From Chrysosporum bergii ANA360D (GTDB lineage: Bacteria > Cyanobacteriota > Cyanobacteriia > Cyanobacteriales > Nostocaceae): a DNA stretch of 64,000 bases. A program made the translations under genes and the position numbers. Numbering within the stretch: the first letter of the stretch is position 1; each line of letters opens with the position of its first letter. The DNA is taken from contig NZ_JANQDH010000076.1 in NCBI RefSeq assembly GCF_029891735.1, positions 55,843-119,842 on the forward strand. Direction: 5' to 3'. The notes beneath the pieces are model-generated. The model saw only the letters and a list, made by a program, of their open reading frames with translations. It had not been told where the DNA came from and did not search any database. Of the stretch, positions 20,759 through 29,172 are shown in pieces.

Positions 20759-21061
20759 TCATACGCTCAGATAAAATAAGTAATGAGATGGAAGTGGTCT
20801 TCTATATCGAAAAGAATACAGAATATTGCCAAGATTTTTAGGAGGTTGAATACCTAATTGACTAGCTATTTTTGGAAGCTCTTCACGGTTAAACTGAAAA
20901 TTATCTAAACCTGGCTTGTAATATCGATTAAAAATTACTCCAATTATAGAGTTGTATATTCCTTCTTTGCTCTTTATAACTTCTCTTTTAGGACTTATTT
21001 CGATGTTAAATTTGATTTTCTGGCTCTCGGCTCTATAATGTGCGGACTCACCTGAAAGTAT
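20759..21061 (-). pseudogene. Remnant of a restriction endonuclease gene (N-terminal part only)
   Basis: On the minus strand an open frame overlaps the 3' end of the methyltransferase gene in another reading frame and reads on for about 95 codons to a TGA at 20759. It contains EISPKREVIKSKEGIYNSII, VIFNRYYKPGLDNFQFNREE and LPKIASQLGIQPPKNLG. These are well-formed coding sequence, but the frame has no ATG, GTG or TTG start and is far too short for a nuclease. The position directly downstream of a cytosine-5 methyltransferase and overlapping its end is the usual place for the cognate restriction gene. The nuclease identity is inference from position and sequence style. Confidence 0.55.
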
Positions 21062-22290
21062 TTAGCGGCTTGTTTCATATCAAAAGTTAGTAAACTATCA
21101 TCTCCTAAAGGTTTGATGTTTGTGGGTTTATTGAATTTTATATTTAAAGATTTCATAATTTCCCCAGCTACTGCTTTAGCCAACAAAGGAGGAACAGAAT
21201 TACCTATTTGTCTAAATCCATGCCATTTTGTCACATGGAATCGAAACCAGTCAGGATAAGAGTGTAAACGGGCTGCTTCACGTACAGTAATACACCTGGG
21301 TATGAAAGGATGTATAGGTCTAGGGGAAGTAAAAGCTCCTCGATTACTGGGAGTTCCTGCTCTCAACGTATTACAAATTCCTTGAGGATCAAGTTTATGA
21401 AAGCGGCTAATTTTTTCTATCTTACCATGAGGTGTAGCTGTAAATCTAGTCATAGATGCTAAATTATGCTTTGTTCTTAAACTCGATGTCAGGATTCTGG
21501 AATCATACTGACGTTGATATGAATAGTCATTATCTGTAGAACTAAGCCCACGCAGTAAGCGACCATAAATACTAGGCTTACCAAAATCTGCAACCACCCA
21601 ATCACGTTGATATAATTCGTCATATTTTTCTATTTCCGGTAAGTCTTGCAGTGCATCCCAAACGGTGGGAGTTAAGCTCAGTTGTGTAGTTAAGTTGTGT
21701 TGATTTTGTGTGTCTGGGTAGTTGGGTAATTCTAAATCATGACGACAACCGACAATAAATAACCTTTCCCGATGTTGTGGTACTCCAAAATGAGCAGAAT
21801 TTAAAACTTGATATTTTTCTCTGACTTTGTAACCATTGGTGACAAATTCACTAATAATTTTACCAATAAATTCTTGGTGTTTTCCAGCCGTCATTCCTTT
21901 AACATTTTCCATCACAAAAAATTTGGGCTGTAGTTCTAATACTAATCTAATATAATGAAATACCAGAGAGTTCCTCGGATCTGCCAAAGAACGTTTACCT
22001 ATTAATGAAAATCCTTGACATGGTGGACCACCAAACACCACATCAATTTCCCCCTGGCCAATAGATGAATTTTGTCTGATGTCTTTACCGGTTATTTCTT
22101 CAACTGGCTGACATAAAACACTCCAAAAGGGAAAATTAAACTTGTGTGTTGCACAGTGGATGGGGTCTAGTTCCACAGATGCAAGTACATCAAAGCCAGC
22201 TTGTTCAAAACCGAGGGTCATTCCACCAGCACCGGCGAATAAATCCACTGCTATGGGTCTGTTGTGATGATGGTTCTCTAGATTAGCCAT
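20995..22290 (-). CDS. DNA (cytosine-5) methyltransferase
   Basis: 431 residues with the canonical order of motifs: I (DLFAGAGGMTLGFEQAGF), IV with the catalytic cysteine C91 in GGPPCQGFS, VI (MENVKG), VIII (QHRERLFIVG) and IX-X (REAARLHSYPDW, then FRQIGNSVPPLLAKAVAGEI). It transfers methyl from SAM to C5 of cytosine. The recognition sequence is not deducible. It begins 27 bases after the lpxB stop on the same strand, so it is attached to the lpx operon. Its last ~70 bases overlap the decayed nuclease frame. Confidence 0.96.
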   Translation of the reverse strand: MANLENHHHNRPIAVDLFAGAGGMTLGFEQAGFDVLASVELDPIHCATHKFNFPFWSVLCQPVEEITGKDIRQNSSIGQGEIDVVFGGPPCQGFSLIGKRSLADPRNSLVFHYIRLVLELQPKFFVMENVKGMTAGKHQEFIGKIISEFVTNGYKVREKYQVLNSAHFGVPQHRERLFIVGCRHDLELPNYPDTQNQHNLTTQLSLTPTVWDALQDLPEIEKYDELYQRDWVVADFGKPSIYGRLLRGLSSTDNDYSYQRQYDSRILTSSLRTKHNLASMTRFTATPHGKIEKISRFHKLDPQGICNTLRAGTPSNRGAFTSPRPIHPFIPRCITVREAARLHSYPDWFRFHVTKWHGFRQIGNSVPPLLAKAVAGEIMKSLNIKFNKPTNIKPLGDDSLLTFDMKQAAKYFQVSPHIIEPRARKSNLTSK

Positions 22291-22317
22291 GAGACCTCTG
22301 GCCTGGGAATTAAACTT

Positions 22318-23496
22318 TTAAACTTTATTCTCAACTGTCCCCAGCAACATTTGCAAAATTTCTTCAGCCACGCGATCGCACACACCCACATCTCCCAAAA
22401 GTTGCCGCATTACAGTATAATCTGCTAGAGTTTCCTGGCGACGTTGAGGATTAAGCAATAATTCTAAAGATGCTTGGACAATATTCTCGGTTGTGGCTTG
22501 TTCTTGTAATAATTCTGGTACAATCTGCCTCATCACCATTAAATTAACTGGTGAAGCAAAAGGTATGGAACCTTTGAGAATTCTCCGAGCAATCCAAACA
22601 GTAACCGGGTTAAGGCGATAAACCACAACCTGGGGTACATTTAACAAAGCCAGTTCCAAATTTACCGTACCAGATTTAGTGATAGCAAAATCAGCAGCTG
22701 CAAACACCTCTTTTTGTTGACCAGATACAACAGTGGCCTGTAGGTTATAACTGGCAATTGCATCTAAAATCTTTTGTCTGTAAGCTTCTAGAGATAGGGG
22801 AATCCAAAAATGCACTTCTGGTAATTGAGCTTGAATAATTTGAGCAGCTGCAAAAATCACTGGTAAAAGATACTTTAACTCTTGACGACGAGAAGCAGGG
22901 AGCAGAGCGATCGCCTTTTGTTCTGGTAAAATTTGCAATTTAGCCCGGGCTTCAGCGCGACTAGGTGCATTTTGCATCCGGTCAACCAAGGGATGACCCA
23001 CCCAGCTAACATCTGCCCCATGCTGGCGAAAATAACGAGCTTCTTCCGGGAAAATAGCTAAAAGCTTATCAGTAAAATCCACAATCCTCGATGTATTACG
23101 CATACTGATTGACCAGACCCACTCTTGGGGAGCGATGTAATAAACCACAGGTACTTGTGGTAAGTGCTTTTTCATATAAGTACCAATGCCTAAATTTGGT
23201 CCCATATAATCAATCAGCACCACCAAATCAGGGGGATTTTTTTGCAAAAAAGCGATCGCCCGGCGTTGCACTTGCAGAGTAGGGAGAATGTAGGGTATAG
23301 ATTCTATCAGCCCCATAGAGCCAATACCACTAGTTTTACCCAAAATAGTAGCTCCAGCAGCCGCCATTTTTTCCCCACCCAGCGCCACAATTTCTAATTG
23401 CAAACCCGCAGCCGCAGCCCGCTGGTTAATTGCCTTAATCACCAATGAGCCTTGTAAATCCCCAGATACCTCACCCGTGCTGATAAATATCCGCAT
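22318..23496 (-). CDS. lpxB: Lipid-A-disaccharide synthase
   Basis: About 392 residues from the ATG at 23496, with GAGGAA immediately before it. The start MRIFISTGEVSGDLQGS is the standard LpxB N-terminus; upstream codons of the open frame include a repeat and are not coding. Other signatures are GHPLVDRM, LLPASRRQELKYLLP and AITKSGTVNLELALLNVPQVV. It condenses UDP-diacylglucosamine with lipid X at the inner membrane. It ends the cluster lpxC-fabZ-lpxA-lpxB. Confidence 0.95.
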   Translation of the reverse strand: MRIFISTGEVSGDLQGSLVIKAINQRAAAAGLQLEIVALGGEKMAAAGATILGKTSGIGSMGLIESIPYILPTLQVQRRAIAFLQKNPPDLVVLIDYMGPNLGIGTYMKKHLPQVPVVYYIAPQEWVWSISMRNTSRIVDFTDKLLAIFPEEARYFRQHGADVSWVGHPLVDRMQNAPSRAEARAKLQILPEQKAIALLPASRRQELKYLLPVIFAAAQIIQAQLPEVHFWIPLSLEAYRQKILDAIASYNLQATVVSGQQKEVFAAADFAITKSGTVNLELALLNVPQVVVYRLNPVTVWIARRILKGSIPFASPVNLMVMRQIVPELLQEQATTENIVQASLELLLNPQRRQETLADYTVMRQLLGDVGVCDRVAEEILQMLLGTVENKV

Positions 23497-23549
23497 TTCC
23501 TCATTCGTAAAAATTGAATTTAAAAACCCAGAAAATTTTAACCACCATT

Positions 23550-23574
23550 GTAGTGCGGGCATCTTACCCGCTAC
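23550..23574. repeat. Dispersed hairpin repeat C, copy 1
   Basis: The short inverted repeat GTAGTGCGGGC...CCCGCTAC lies in the lpxA-lpxB spacer. A near-identical copy is at 53495-53519, and a shorter relative (GTGGGC/GCCCAC) is at 33591-33607. Such GGGC hairpins are common in cyanobacterial spacers. Confidence 0.6.
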
Positions 23575-23629
23575 ATAATTACATATGTGAAATTGTCTAT
23601 ATACTTAACATTCCACCCAAAAGTTAAGT

Positions 23630-24448
23630 TTAACACTCATCACCCGTGCTGGCTTTTCCTTTTCCTGGAATTAAGCCACGTCTACCCGGCATTTGAGAAA
23701 GGATCAGAAAACGGCGCAGGTATTGCAAGTGTTCAGTATCTCCCAGATTTTCCAGTTCTTGCATAGCCTCCTGAAAGGTAAAACCAGACCGATAGAGAAT
23801 CCGGAAAGCCTTTTTGAGAACTTGCAAGTCGCTTGGACTCATTCCAGAACGTTTGAGTCCCACTAGGTTAAGAGTTCTGACCCGGGCTGGATTTCCTTCT
23901 ACTAACATATAAGGAGGGACATCCCGGTCAATACGTGCCATTCCCCCGACCATTGCGTGCTGACCAATGCGTACAAATTGATGTACTCCCAACACTCCGC
24001 CTAACCTAGCCCGTGACTCGATATGCACATGACCCGCCAAAGCGACTGAGTTAGGAATAATTACATGGTCTTCAATCACGCAGTTATGAGCCACGTGTAC
24101 ATAAGCCATCAATAAATTATTGTTACCAATCACGGTAGCTTTACCAGCACCAGTAGCCCGGTTGATAGTGACATACTCACGAATTAAGTTATTATCACCA
24201 ATTTTCACCCAGGATGGTTCTCCCACAAACTTGAGATCCTGGGGTTCCATACCTACGGCGGCCCCAGGGAAAATTTGATTTCGCGCCCCAATTTCACAAG
24301 GACCTTCTAGCACCACGTGAGCGCCAATAATTGTTTCTATGCCGACTTTGACATTAGCTCCAATTACAGCATAAGCACCCACTTGTACTGTGGGGTGGAG
24401 TTCCGATTGTGGATGAATTACAGCAGTTGGATGAATAAGCGTCTTCAA
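23630..24448 (-). CDS. lpxA: Acyl-ACP--UDP-N-acetylglucosamine O-acyltransferase
   Basis: 272 residues forming a left-handed beta helix of hexapeptide repeats, starting with IHPTAVIHPQSELHPTVQVG. The catalytic His lies in MAYVHVAHNCVIEDHVII, and GGMARIDRDVPPYMLVEGNPA precedes the helical C-terminus. It performs the first committed step of lipid A synthesis. The start is TTG at 24448, preceded by GGAGA at a good distance. Members elsewhere are about 262 residues; this one has a few extra C-terminal residues (GKGKASTGDEC). Confidence 0.95.
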   Translation of the reverse strand: MKTLIHPTAVIHPQSELHPTVQVGAYAVIGANVKVGIETIIGAHVVLEGPCEIGARNQIFPGAAVGMEPQDLKFVGEPSWVKIGDNNLIREYVTINRATGAGKATVIGNNNLLMAYVHVAHNCVIEDHVIIPNSVALAGHVHIESRARLGGVLGVHQFVRIGQHAMVGGMARIDRDVPPYMLVEGNPARVRTLNLVGLKRSGMSPSDLQVLKKAFRILYRSGFTFQEAMQELENLGDTEHLQYLRRFLILSQMPGRRGLIPGKGKASTGDEC

Positions 24449-24612
24449 GGGTAAATCTCCAGAACTTTGTTTAAGTACTGAGTATGTAAATATTCAGTTG
24501 CCGAAGGTTTCGAGCAAAGCAATTTATGTGTGAGGGCGAATAAAATTGAGATTTCTGTGGGTATAAGTTAAGAGTAAATCACGGCTTTACCCAACAGCAC
24601 CACAGCAAATAG

Positions 24613-25122
24613 TTAGTTAATCAGAGAAAACATCAATTCGCCTTCAGCTGCCAGTTGACTCTCAACCTCAGCCCGGGCTTGTACTTTAACAAAACGACGT
24701 TGTTTAATCCGCAACAGTTCCACAGTTATAACTAGCTGATCTCCTGGTACAACTTGGCGACGGAAGCGCACTTTATCAATACCAGCAAAAACAAAAAGTC
24801 CATTTTCAAACCCTGGTTGTTGTTTAATCACAATACCCCCCACCTGTGCCATAGCTTCAACAATTAGCACTCCTGGCATCAGTGGCTGTTCTGGGAAATG
24901 TCCTTGAAACTGGGGTTCATTTACCGTGATATTTTTAATTCCTACAGCCAGTTTTCCTGGTACATAGTCAATTATTTTATCTACAAGTAAAAATGGGTAA
25001 CGGTGAGGGAGTAATTTCAGAATTTCCGCGGCAGAAAATGTAGTTTTAACTTCATTAGTCTGTTCTGGCGTAGGTGCATTGACATTAATATCGGTACTAT
25101 TCACTTCACTGACGATCGCCAT
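24613..25122 (-). CDS. fabZ: 3-hydroxyacyl-ACP dehydratase
   Basis: 169 residues, a hot-dog fold. [17 protein letters not shown] carries the catalytic His, and [20 protein letters not shown] carries the catalytic Glu. It dehydrates 3-hydroxyacyl-ACP in fatty acid synthesis and competes with LpxA for hydroxyacyl-ACP, which explains its place in the lpx cluster. The ~25-residue N-terminal extension before the core is Thr/Asn-rich. Its ATG lies inside the 3' end of lpxC (17-base overlap), suggesting translational coupling. Confidence 0.95.
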   Translation of the reverse strand: MAIVSEVNSTDINVNAPTPEQTNEVKTTFSAAEILKLLPHRYPFLLVDKIIDYVPGKLAVGIKNITVNEPQFQGHFPEQPLMPGVLIVEAMAQVGGIVIKQQPGFENGLFVFAGIDKVRFRRQVVPGDQLVITVELLRIKQRRFVKVQARAEVESQLAAEGELMFSLIN

Positions 25123-25951
25123 TAGCTGTATATTGTTCTAAAAGTTTCCTAGCCAGTTTAATGTGTAAATTATGGCTGGCTTTATATGCTAAGAAATGAG
25201 CTTGGGGAAAAGTCCCCAATAAACTCAAATCTCCCACTAAGTCTAATATTTTATGACGAACTGGTTCATTTTCAAATCTTAGTGGTGGATTTAGCCAACC
25301 TTCAGACCCACAAACCAGGGCATTATCTAAGCTACCACCTTTAATTAACCCTGTTTTTTGTAAGTGTTCAATTTGATGTAATAACCCAAAAGTACGAGCA
25401 GGAGCGATTTCTTCAGCAAAGTTGCCGGATAATGACCAACTATGCCATTGGTTACCGATGGCTGACAGTGCAAAATCAATCTCGTAACTAAAACGGGTTG
25501 TTGAGGAGGGAACGGCGCAAACAAAAGCATCATTGTCATAGATCGAGATTGGCTCTTTGACTACTAAAGCAACTGGCTTGCTGATTGGTTGTGATACTAA
25601 GCCAACTTCAGCAATGCTATCTGTCCACACCTTTGCTGAACCATCTAATAGTGGTATTTCTGAGCCATCAATTTCAATGCGGGCATTATCGACACCCATA
25701 CCCGCAAGGGCTGCCAGTAAATGCTCAACTGTGCGAATAAACACTTCACCATTGCCCAATTGAGTGGACAGAACAGTTTGATTAACTGCGGCAAGTTGGG
25801 CGGGAATGATTGGTAAATCTGGCAAATCCACCCGCACAAAGTAACGCCCACTACCGACATCAGTAGGTAATATTCGTACATTGGTAATTACACCACTATG
25901 TAGTCCCACTCCCGCTTGGGTAATTTCTGCTGCTATAGTGTGTTGTTCCAT
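25106..25951 (-). CDS. lpxC: UDP-3-O-acyl-N-acetylglucosamine deacetylase
   Basis: A 281-residue zinc deacetylase for the second step of lipid A synthesis. Motifs include AGVGLHSG near the N-terminus, [20 protein letters not shown] with a zinc-binding His, and [14 protein letters not shown] with the second zinc site. The C-terminal [10 protein letters not shown] completes the fold. ATG at 25951. It follows omp85 on the same strand by about 50 bases and overlaps fabZ. Confidence 0.95.
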   Translation of the reverse strand: MEQHTIAAEITQAGVGLHSGVITNVRILPTDVGSGRYFVRVDLPDLPIIPAQLAAVNQTVLSTQLGNGEVFIRTVEHLLAALAGMGVDNARIEIDGSEIPLLDGSAKVWTDSIAEVGLVSQPISKPVALVVKEPISIYDNDAFVCAVPSSTTRFSYEIDFALSAIGNQWHSWSLSGNFAEEIAPARTFGLLHQIEHLQKTGLIKGGSLDNALVCGSEGWLNPPLRFENEPVRHKILDLVGDLSLLGTFPQAHFLAYKASHNLHIKLARKLLEQYTANGDRQ

Positions 25952-26003
25952 AGGGGAAAAATTATCTTTTCACAAGAGTATATTTTTAGTTTTGTATGAC
26001 CAC

Positions 26004-28112
26004 TTAAAACCTTTCACCAATGCCGAAATTGATGCGACTATCGCCGTTGTCGTTAATGCCGTAGTCAATACGAATGGGTCCCAAAGGGGATTGTACACGT
26101 ATACCCAGCCCATAGCCATAGCCACTACCGTTTTTGTTCAGCACTTCCGCAGCCGTGGTTGTGGTTCCTAGGTCACTACCCACATCAAAGAACAGTGCCC
26201 CACTGACTACCGAGAAAACCGGGAAACGATACTCAACAGATGCTTGTAGGTAACTGCGTCCAGTGGTTAAAGCCCCTTCTTCGTAACCCCGAACAGAGTT
26301 GCTACCCCCAAGGGTAAAGGCTTCATAAGGAGGTAAGTCCCCAAGAACTGTACCACCTTGGATATTTAAGGCTAGAGTCTGCGACCCTGGGGCGAAGTTA
26401 GTCAACTTCACGGGTAAGTATTGGCTGTAGCTACCGCGCAACCTAGTCAAGAAAACATTACCAAGTCCTAATGGTAAAGATTGATCCACGCCCAACCGCA
26501 AGAAAGAACCACGGGTTGGCTGCAAGGGGTTGTTACGGAGGTCGCGCTGCAACCCCAGTTGTAATAGCATTAAGTCATCCTCGCCTTCCTCTGATAAACT
26601 TAGTTTCACCGGTGGTCCTGCTATTCCATTTTGGAATACAGCCCCTTGTGGTCTGACATTACCATCAGCATCACGGGTGGAAACTCTTTGATACTGTAGT
26701 CCTGCTGAAGCAGTCCATTCTGATCTTTTATAGGGGTTGGCAGACAATGGGCGGGTAAAACTCACACCACCACCAAGGCGGAGAACACGGGGGCGATCGC
26801 CATCGGTTGCCCCTGGTTTAAATGTCCTAATATCATTATCTTCCCCATCAAATATCAATGAAATGGAACTGCGACGCAGTAAATTCGCTGTATAAGAAGT
26901 TCTGTATAGATCACCTGCAATCCAGGGATCTGTAAACCGCAGATCAAACAGCAGTTCCCGTTGTCCTAGCTGTATTTCTGCCCCCAGGTTTTGGTTTCTT
27001 CCCCCTAGATTTTGCTGCTGATAACTCACAGTGCCGAATAATCCACTGGCAGAGCTAAACCCAGCCCCGGCAGCAATAGAACCCGTGCTACGTTCGGTGA
27101 CATTTACCACCACATCCACCTTAGTGGGATCTGTACCAGGGTCAAGGGCTACATTAACATCTTCAAATATTCCTAGTCCAAATACCCTCTGTAAGTCTCT
27201 TTGTACTATCTCGCGGTTAAATATATCCCCAGGGCTTAATTCTAATTCCCGCTTAATGATGTATTCCTGTGTCCGCCCTTTTATTGGTTCTCCTGTCTCG
27301 TCTGTTTCCCGACCTTCGCGATCGCGGAACCTCACCTTAATATTTTCTACCACCCCTTCGGACACTTGCAGGGTAACAACCCCAGTTTCCGAAATTTGCG
27401 GCGAGCCAATCACATTTGCTAGTACATAACCTTTTTGTTGATATTTTTCAATTAACTGCTTGATACTCCCTTGCAATTCCCGCAGGTTGAGTATTTGACC
27501 ATATTGCTCACCAAACACTTCATCCACAGCACCGGGAGGAAGTACAGAGGGAATATCGCTTCCCGGATTAGCTTGCACTTCTACTTTAGTGAGTACGGGG
27601 TTAGGTTGGACAACAAAGTTCACCCGCACCCCCAAGGGTGTATCTTCTGGCACTGCCTGAACATTAGCAAAAAAGCCAGTAGCAAAGATAGCACTAATAT
27701 CTGCTTGCAGTTGAGAGCGGGTTGTTGTCCGACCTGGTTGAGTGCGAATGACTCTGTAAACCTGGTTTTCCAGTTCCGGTGTTAGTTGTCCTTTTTCTGG
27801 TTTTACAACTACTTCTGATACCAGTACCCGACGTTCTTGAGCATCTGGTGTGGGGGTGGGGGGGCTGGAATTTTCCTGACTGACAATAGTTTCAGGTGTT
27901 GGTGACGGGGGTGTTTGTGCTACCGCGTTCGGACTTTGAGTCAGTAAATTGGCAAGTTTAATGTTTTTATTTTCTGCCTGCTGATTAATCTCAGGTGTGA
28001 CAACTTCTGCTGTTTGTTCTGAAATATTAACTGTTTGAGCATTTGCACTGAGCGATCCGCCCACTGGCGCTGCAATTGCTACAGCCGCTACCCATACGGG
28101 AGTTAAACGCAT
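26004..28112 (-). CDS. Outer membrane assembly protein BamA/Omp85
   Basis: About 702 residues from the ATG at 28112, which follows GAGGAA. A signal peptide (RLTPVWVAAVAIAAPVGG, cleaved near SANAQ) and a ~100-residue Pro/Thr/Gln-rich linker precede three POTRA domains (about 105-380). The C-terminal 16-stranded barrel ends SRINFGIGERF, a typical outer-membrane signature with terminal Phe. The GxRGYEEG lid-loop motif (VRGYEEGAL) is present. Cyanobacterial Omp85 has three POTRAs and inserts beta-barrel proteins. It leads the lpx cluster. Confidence 0.94.
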   Translation of the reverse strand: MRLTPVWVAAVAIAAPVGGSLSANAQTVNISEQTAEVVTPEINQQAENKNIKLANLLTQSPNAVAQTPPSPTPETIVSQENSSPPTPTPDAQERRVLVSEVVVKPEKGQLTPELENQVYRVIRTQPGRTTTRSQLQADISAIFATGFFANVQAVPEDTPLGVRVNFVVQPNPVLTKVEVQANPGSDIPSVLPPGAVDEVFGEQYGQILNLRELQGSIKQLIEKYQQKGYVLANVIGSPQISETGVVTLQVSEGVVENIKVRFRDREGRETDETGEPIKGRTQEYIIKRELELSPGDIFNREIVQRDLQRVFGLGIFEDVNVALDPGTDPTKVDVVVNVTERSTGSIAAGAGFSSASGLFGTVSYQQQNLGGRNQNLGAEIQLGQRELLFDLRFTDPWIAGDLYRTSYTANLLRRSSISLIFDGEDNDIRTFKPGATDGDRPRVLRLGGGVSFTRPLSANPYKRSEWTASAGLQYQRVSTRDADGNVRPQGAVFQNGIAGPPVKLSLSEEGEDDLMLLQLGLQRDLRNNPLQPTRGSFLRLGVDQSLPLGLGNVFLTRLRGSYSQYLPVKLTNFAPGSQTLALNIQGGTVLGDLPPYEAFTLGGSNSVRGYEEGALTTGRSYLQASVEYRFPVFSVVSGALFFDVGSDLGTTTTAAEVLNKNGSGYGYGLGIRVQSPLGPIRIDYGINDNGDSRINFGIGERF

Positions 28113-28224
28113 TTTATTTAAATTCCTCTTCACATCCACACACCATTCTGACAATGATACTCCTATGGCTATTTACTTTCATAGTCACAAAGCATCAGTC
28201 ACAATCAATTGAGTTGAGACCAAT

Positions 28225-28962
28225 TTAAGTTTTACCATTAACTGCTTGTAGCACTCGTTGTAAAACTTCCTGGTAAGCATTTTCTACATTCCCCAGATCC
28301 CGGCGGAAACGGTCTTTATCCATTACCCGTCGGTCAGGATCTGCTTCTGCTGTATCCCACAACCGACAAGTATCCGGGCTGATTTCATCTGCCAAGATGA
28401 TCTGCTGTTGCGAGTCCAAGCCAAACTCTAGTTTGAAGTCTACCAGGGTAATGCCGCATTGTTGCCAAAAGCCACGCAGAAACTCATTGACTTGTAATGC
28501 CAGATGATTAATTGTATCTACTTGTTCCGGTGTTGCTAGTTCTAACAGAAATAAGCGATCGCGTGTTAACAATGGGTCTCCCAATTGGTCATTTTTGTAA
28601 TAAAGTTCCACTAAAGGTTGTTTCAGCACAGTACCCAGGGGTAAGCCTGTTTGCTGACACAAACTACCAGCAGCAATATTTCTCACCACTACTTCCACTG
28701 GCACAATCTTGACAGCCTTGATTCGCATTTGATGGGGCTGGGGAGTATCAATATAGTGTGTTTTGATACCGATTTTTTCTAACTGCTGAAATAAATGGCT
28801 AGAAATGCTACAGTTAATTTTACCTTTGTTGATAATACTGCCCCGTTTCTGGGCATTAAAAGCAGTGGCATCGTCTTTAAAATCAGCTAATAAGACTTGT
28901 GGGTTGTCCGTTCTATAGATAATTTTAGCTTTGCCTTCGTAAACTTGGGAATAAACAGACAT
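28225..28962 (-). CDS. purC: SAICAR synthase (phosphoribosylaminoimidazole-succinocarboxamide synthase)
   Basis: 245 residues, the normal length for bacterial PurC. Signatures are YEGKAKIIYRTD at the ATP loop, VPVEVVVRNIAAGSLC, LVDFKLEFG and ILADEISPDTCRLWD. It ligates aspartate to CAIR in purine synthesis in the cytoplasm. ATG at 28962. It is upstream of omp85 on the same strand with a ~110-base gap. The purC-omp85 neighbourhood matches that of heterocystous relatives. Confidence 0.97.
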   Translation of the reverse strand: MSVYSQVYEGKAKIIYRTDNPQVLLADFKDDATAFNAQKRGSIINKGKINCSISSHLFQQLEKIGIKTHYIDTPQPHQMRIKAVKIVPVEVVVRNIAAGSLCQQTGLPLGTVLKQPLVELYYKNDQLGDPLLTRDRLFLLELATPEQVDTINHLALQVNEFLRGFWQQCGITLVDFKLEFGLDSQQQIILADEISPDTCRLWDTAEADPDRRVMDKDRFRRDLGNVENAYQEVLQRVLQAVNGKT

Positions 28963-29095
28963 AATATGAGCTAAGTTTTGAGGCGGTGGACAGTTTTCGC
29001 CCTTTCAGGCTTAACTATTTTATCTTTAGTTGTTCGATATCCGCTATTGGGGCGGTGAGTTGGCTATGGTTTGTTGGCTGATATCAAGTATCTAT

Positions 29096-29160
29096 GCCCT
29101 CAAAGGATGAGGGCACGGAGGGGTTAGGGAGCAATGATTTCACAAAATCCCGTTGCTCCC
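29096..29160 (-). terminator. Two hairpins downstream of the carotenoid-oxygenase gene
   Basis: GCCCTCA/TGAGGGC pairs at 29096-29114, and GGGAGCAA/TTGCTCCC at 29127-29160. They follow the stop of the minus-strand gene ending at 29173 and precede purC. There is no T tract after either, so intrinsic termination is possible but not typical. Confidence 0.4.
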
Positions 29161-29172
29161 CAGTTAGGTTAG

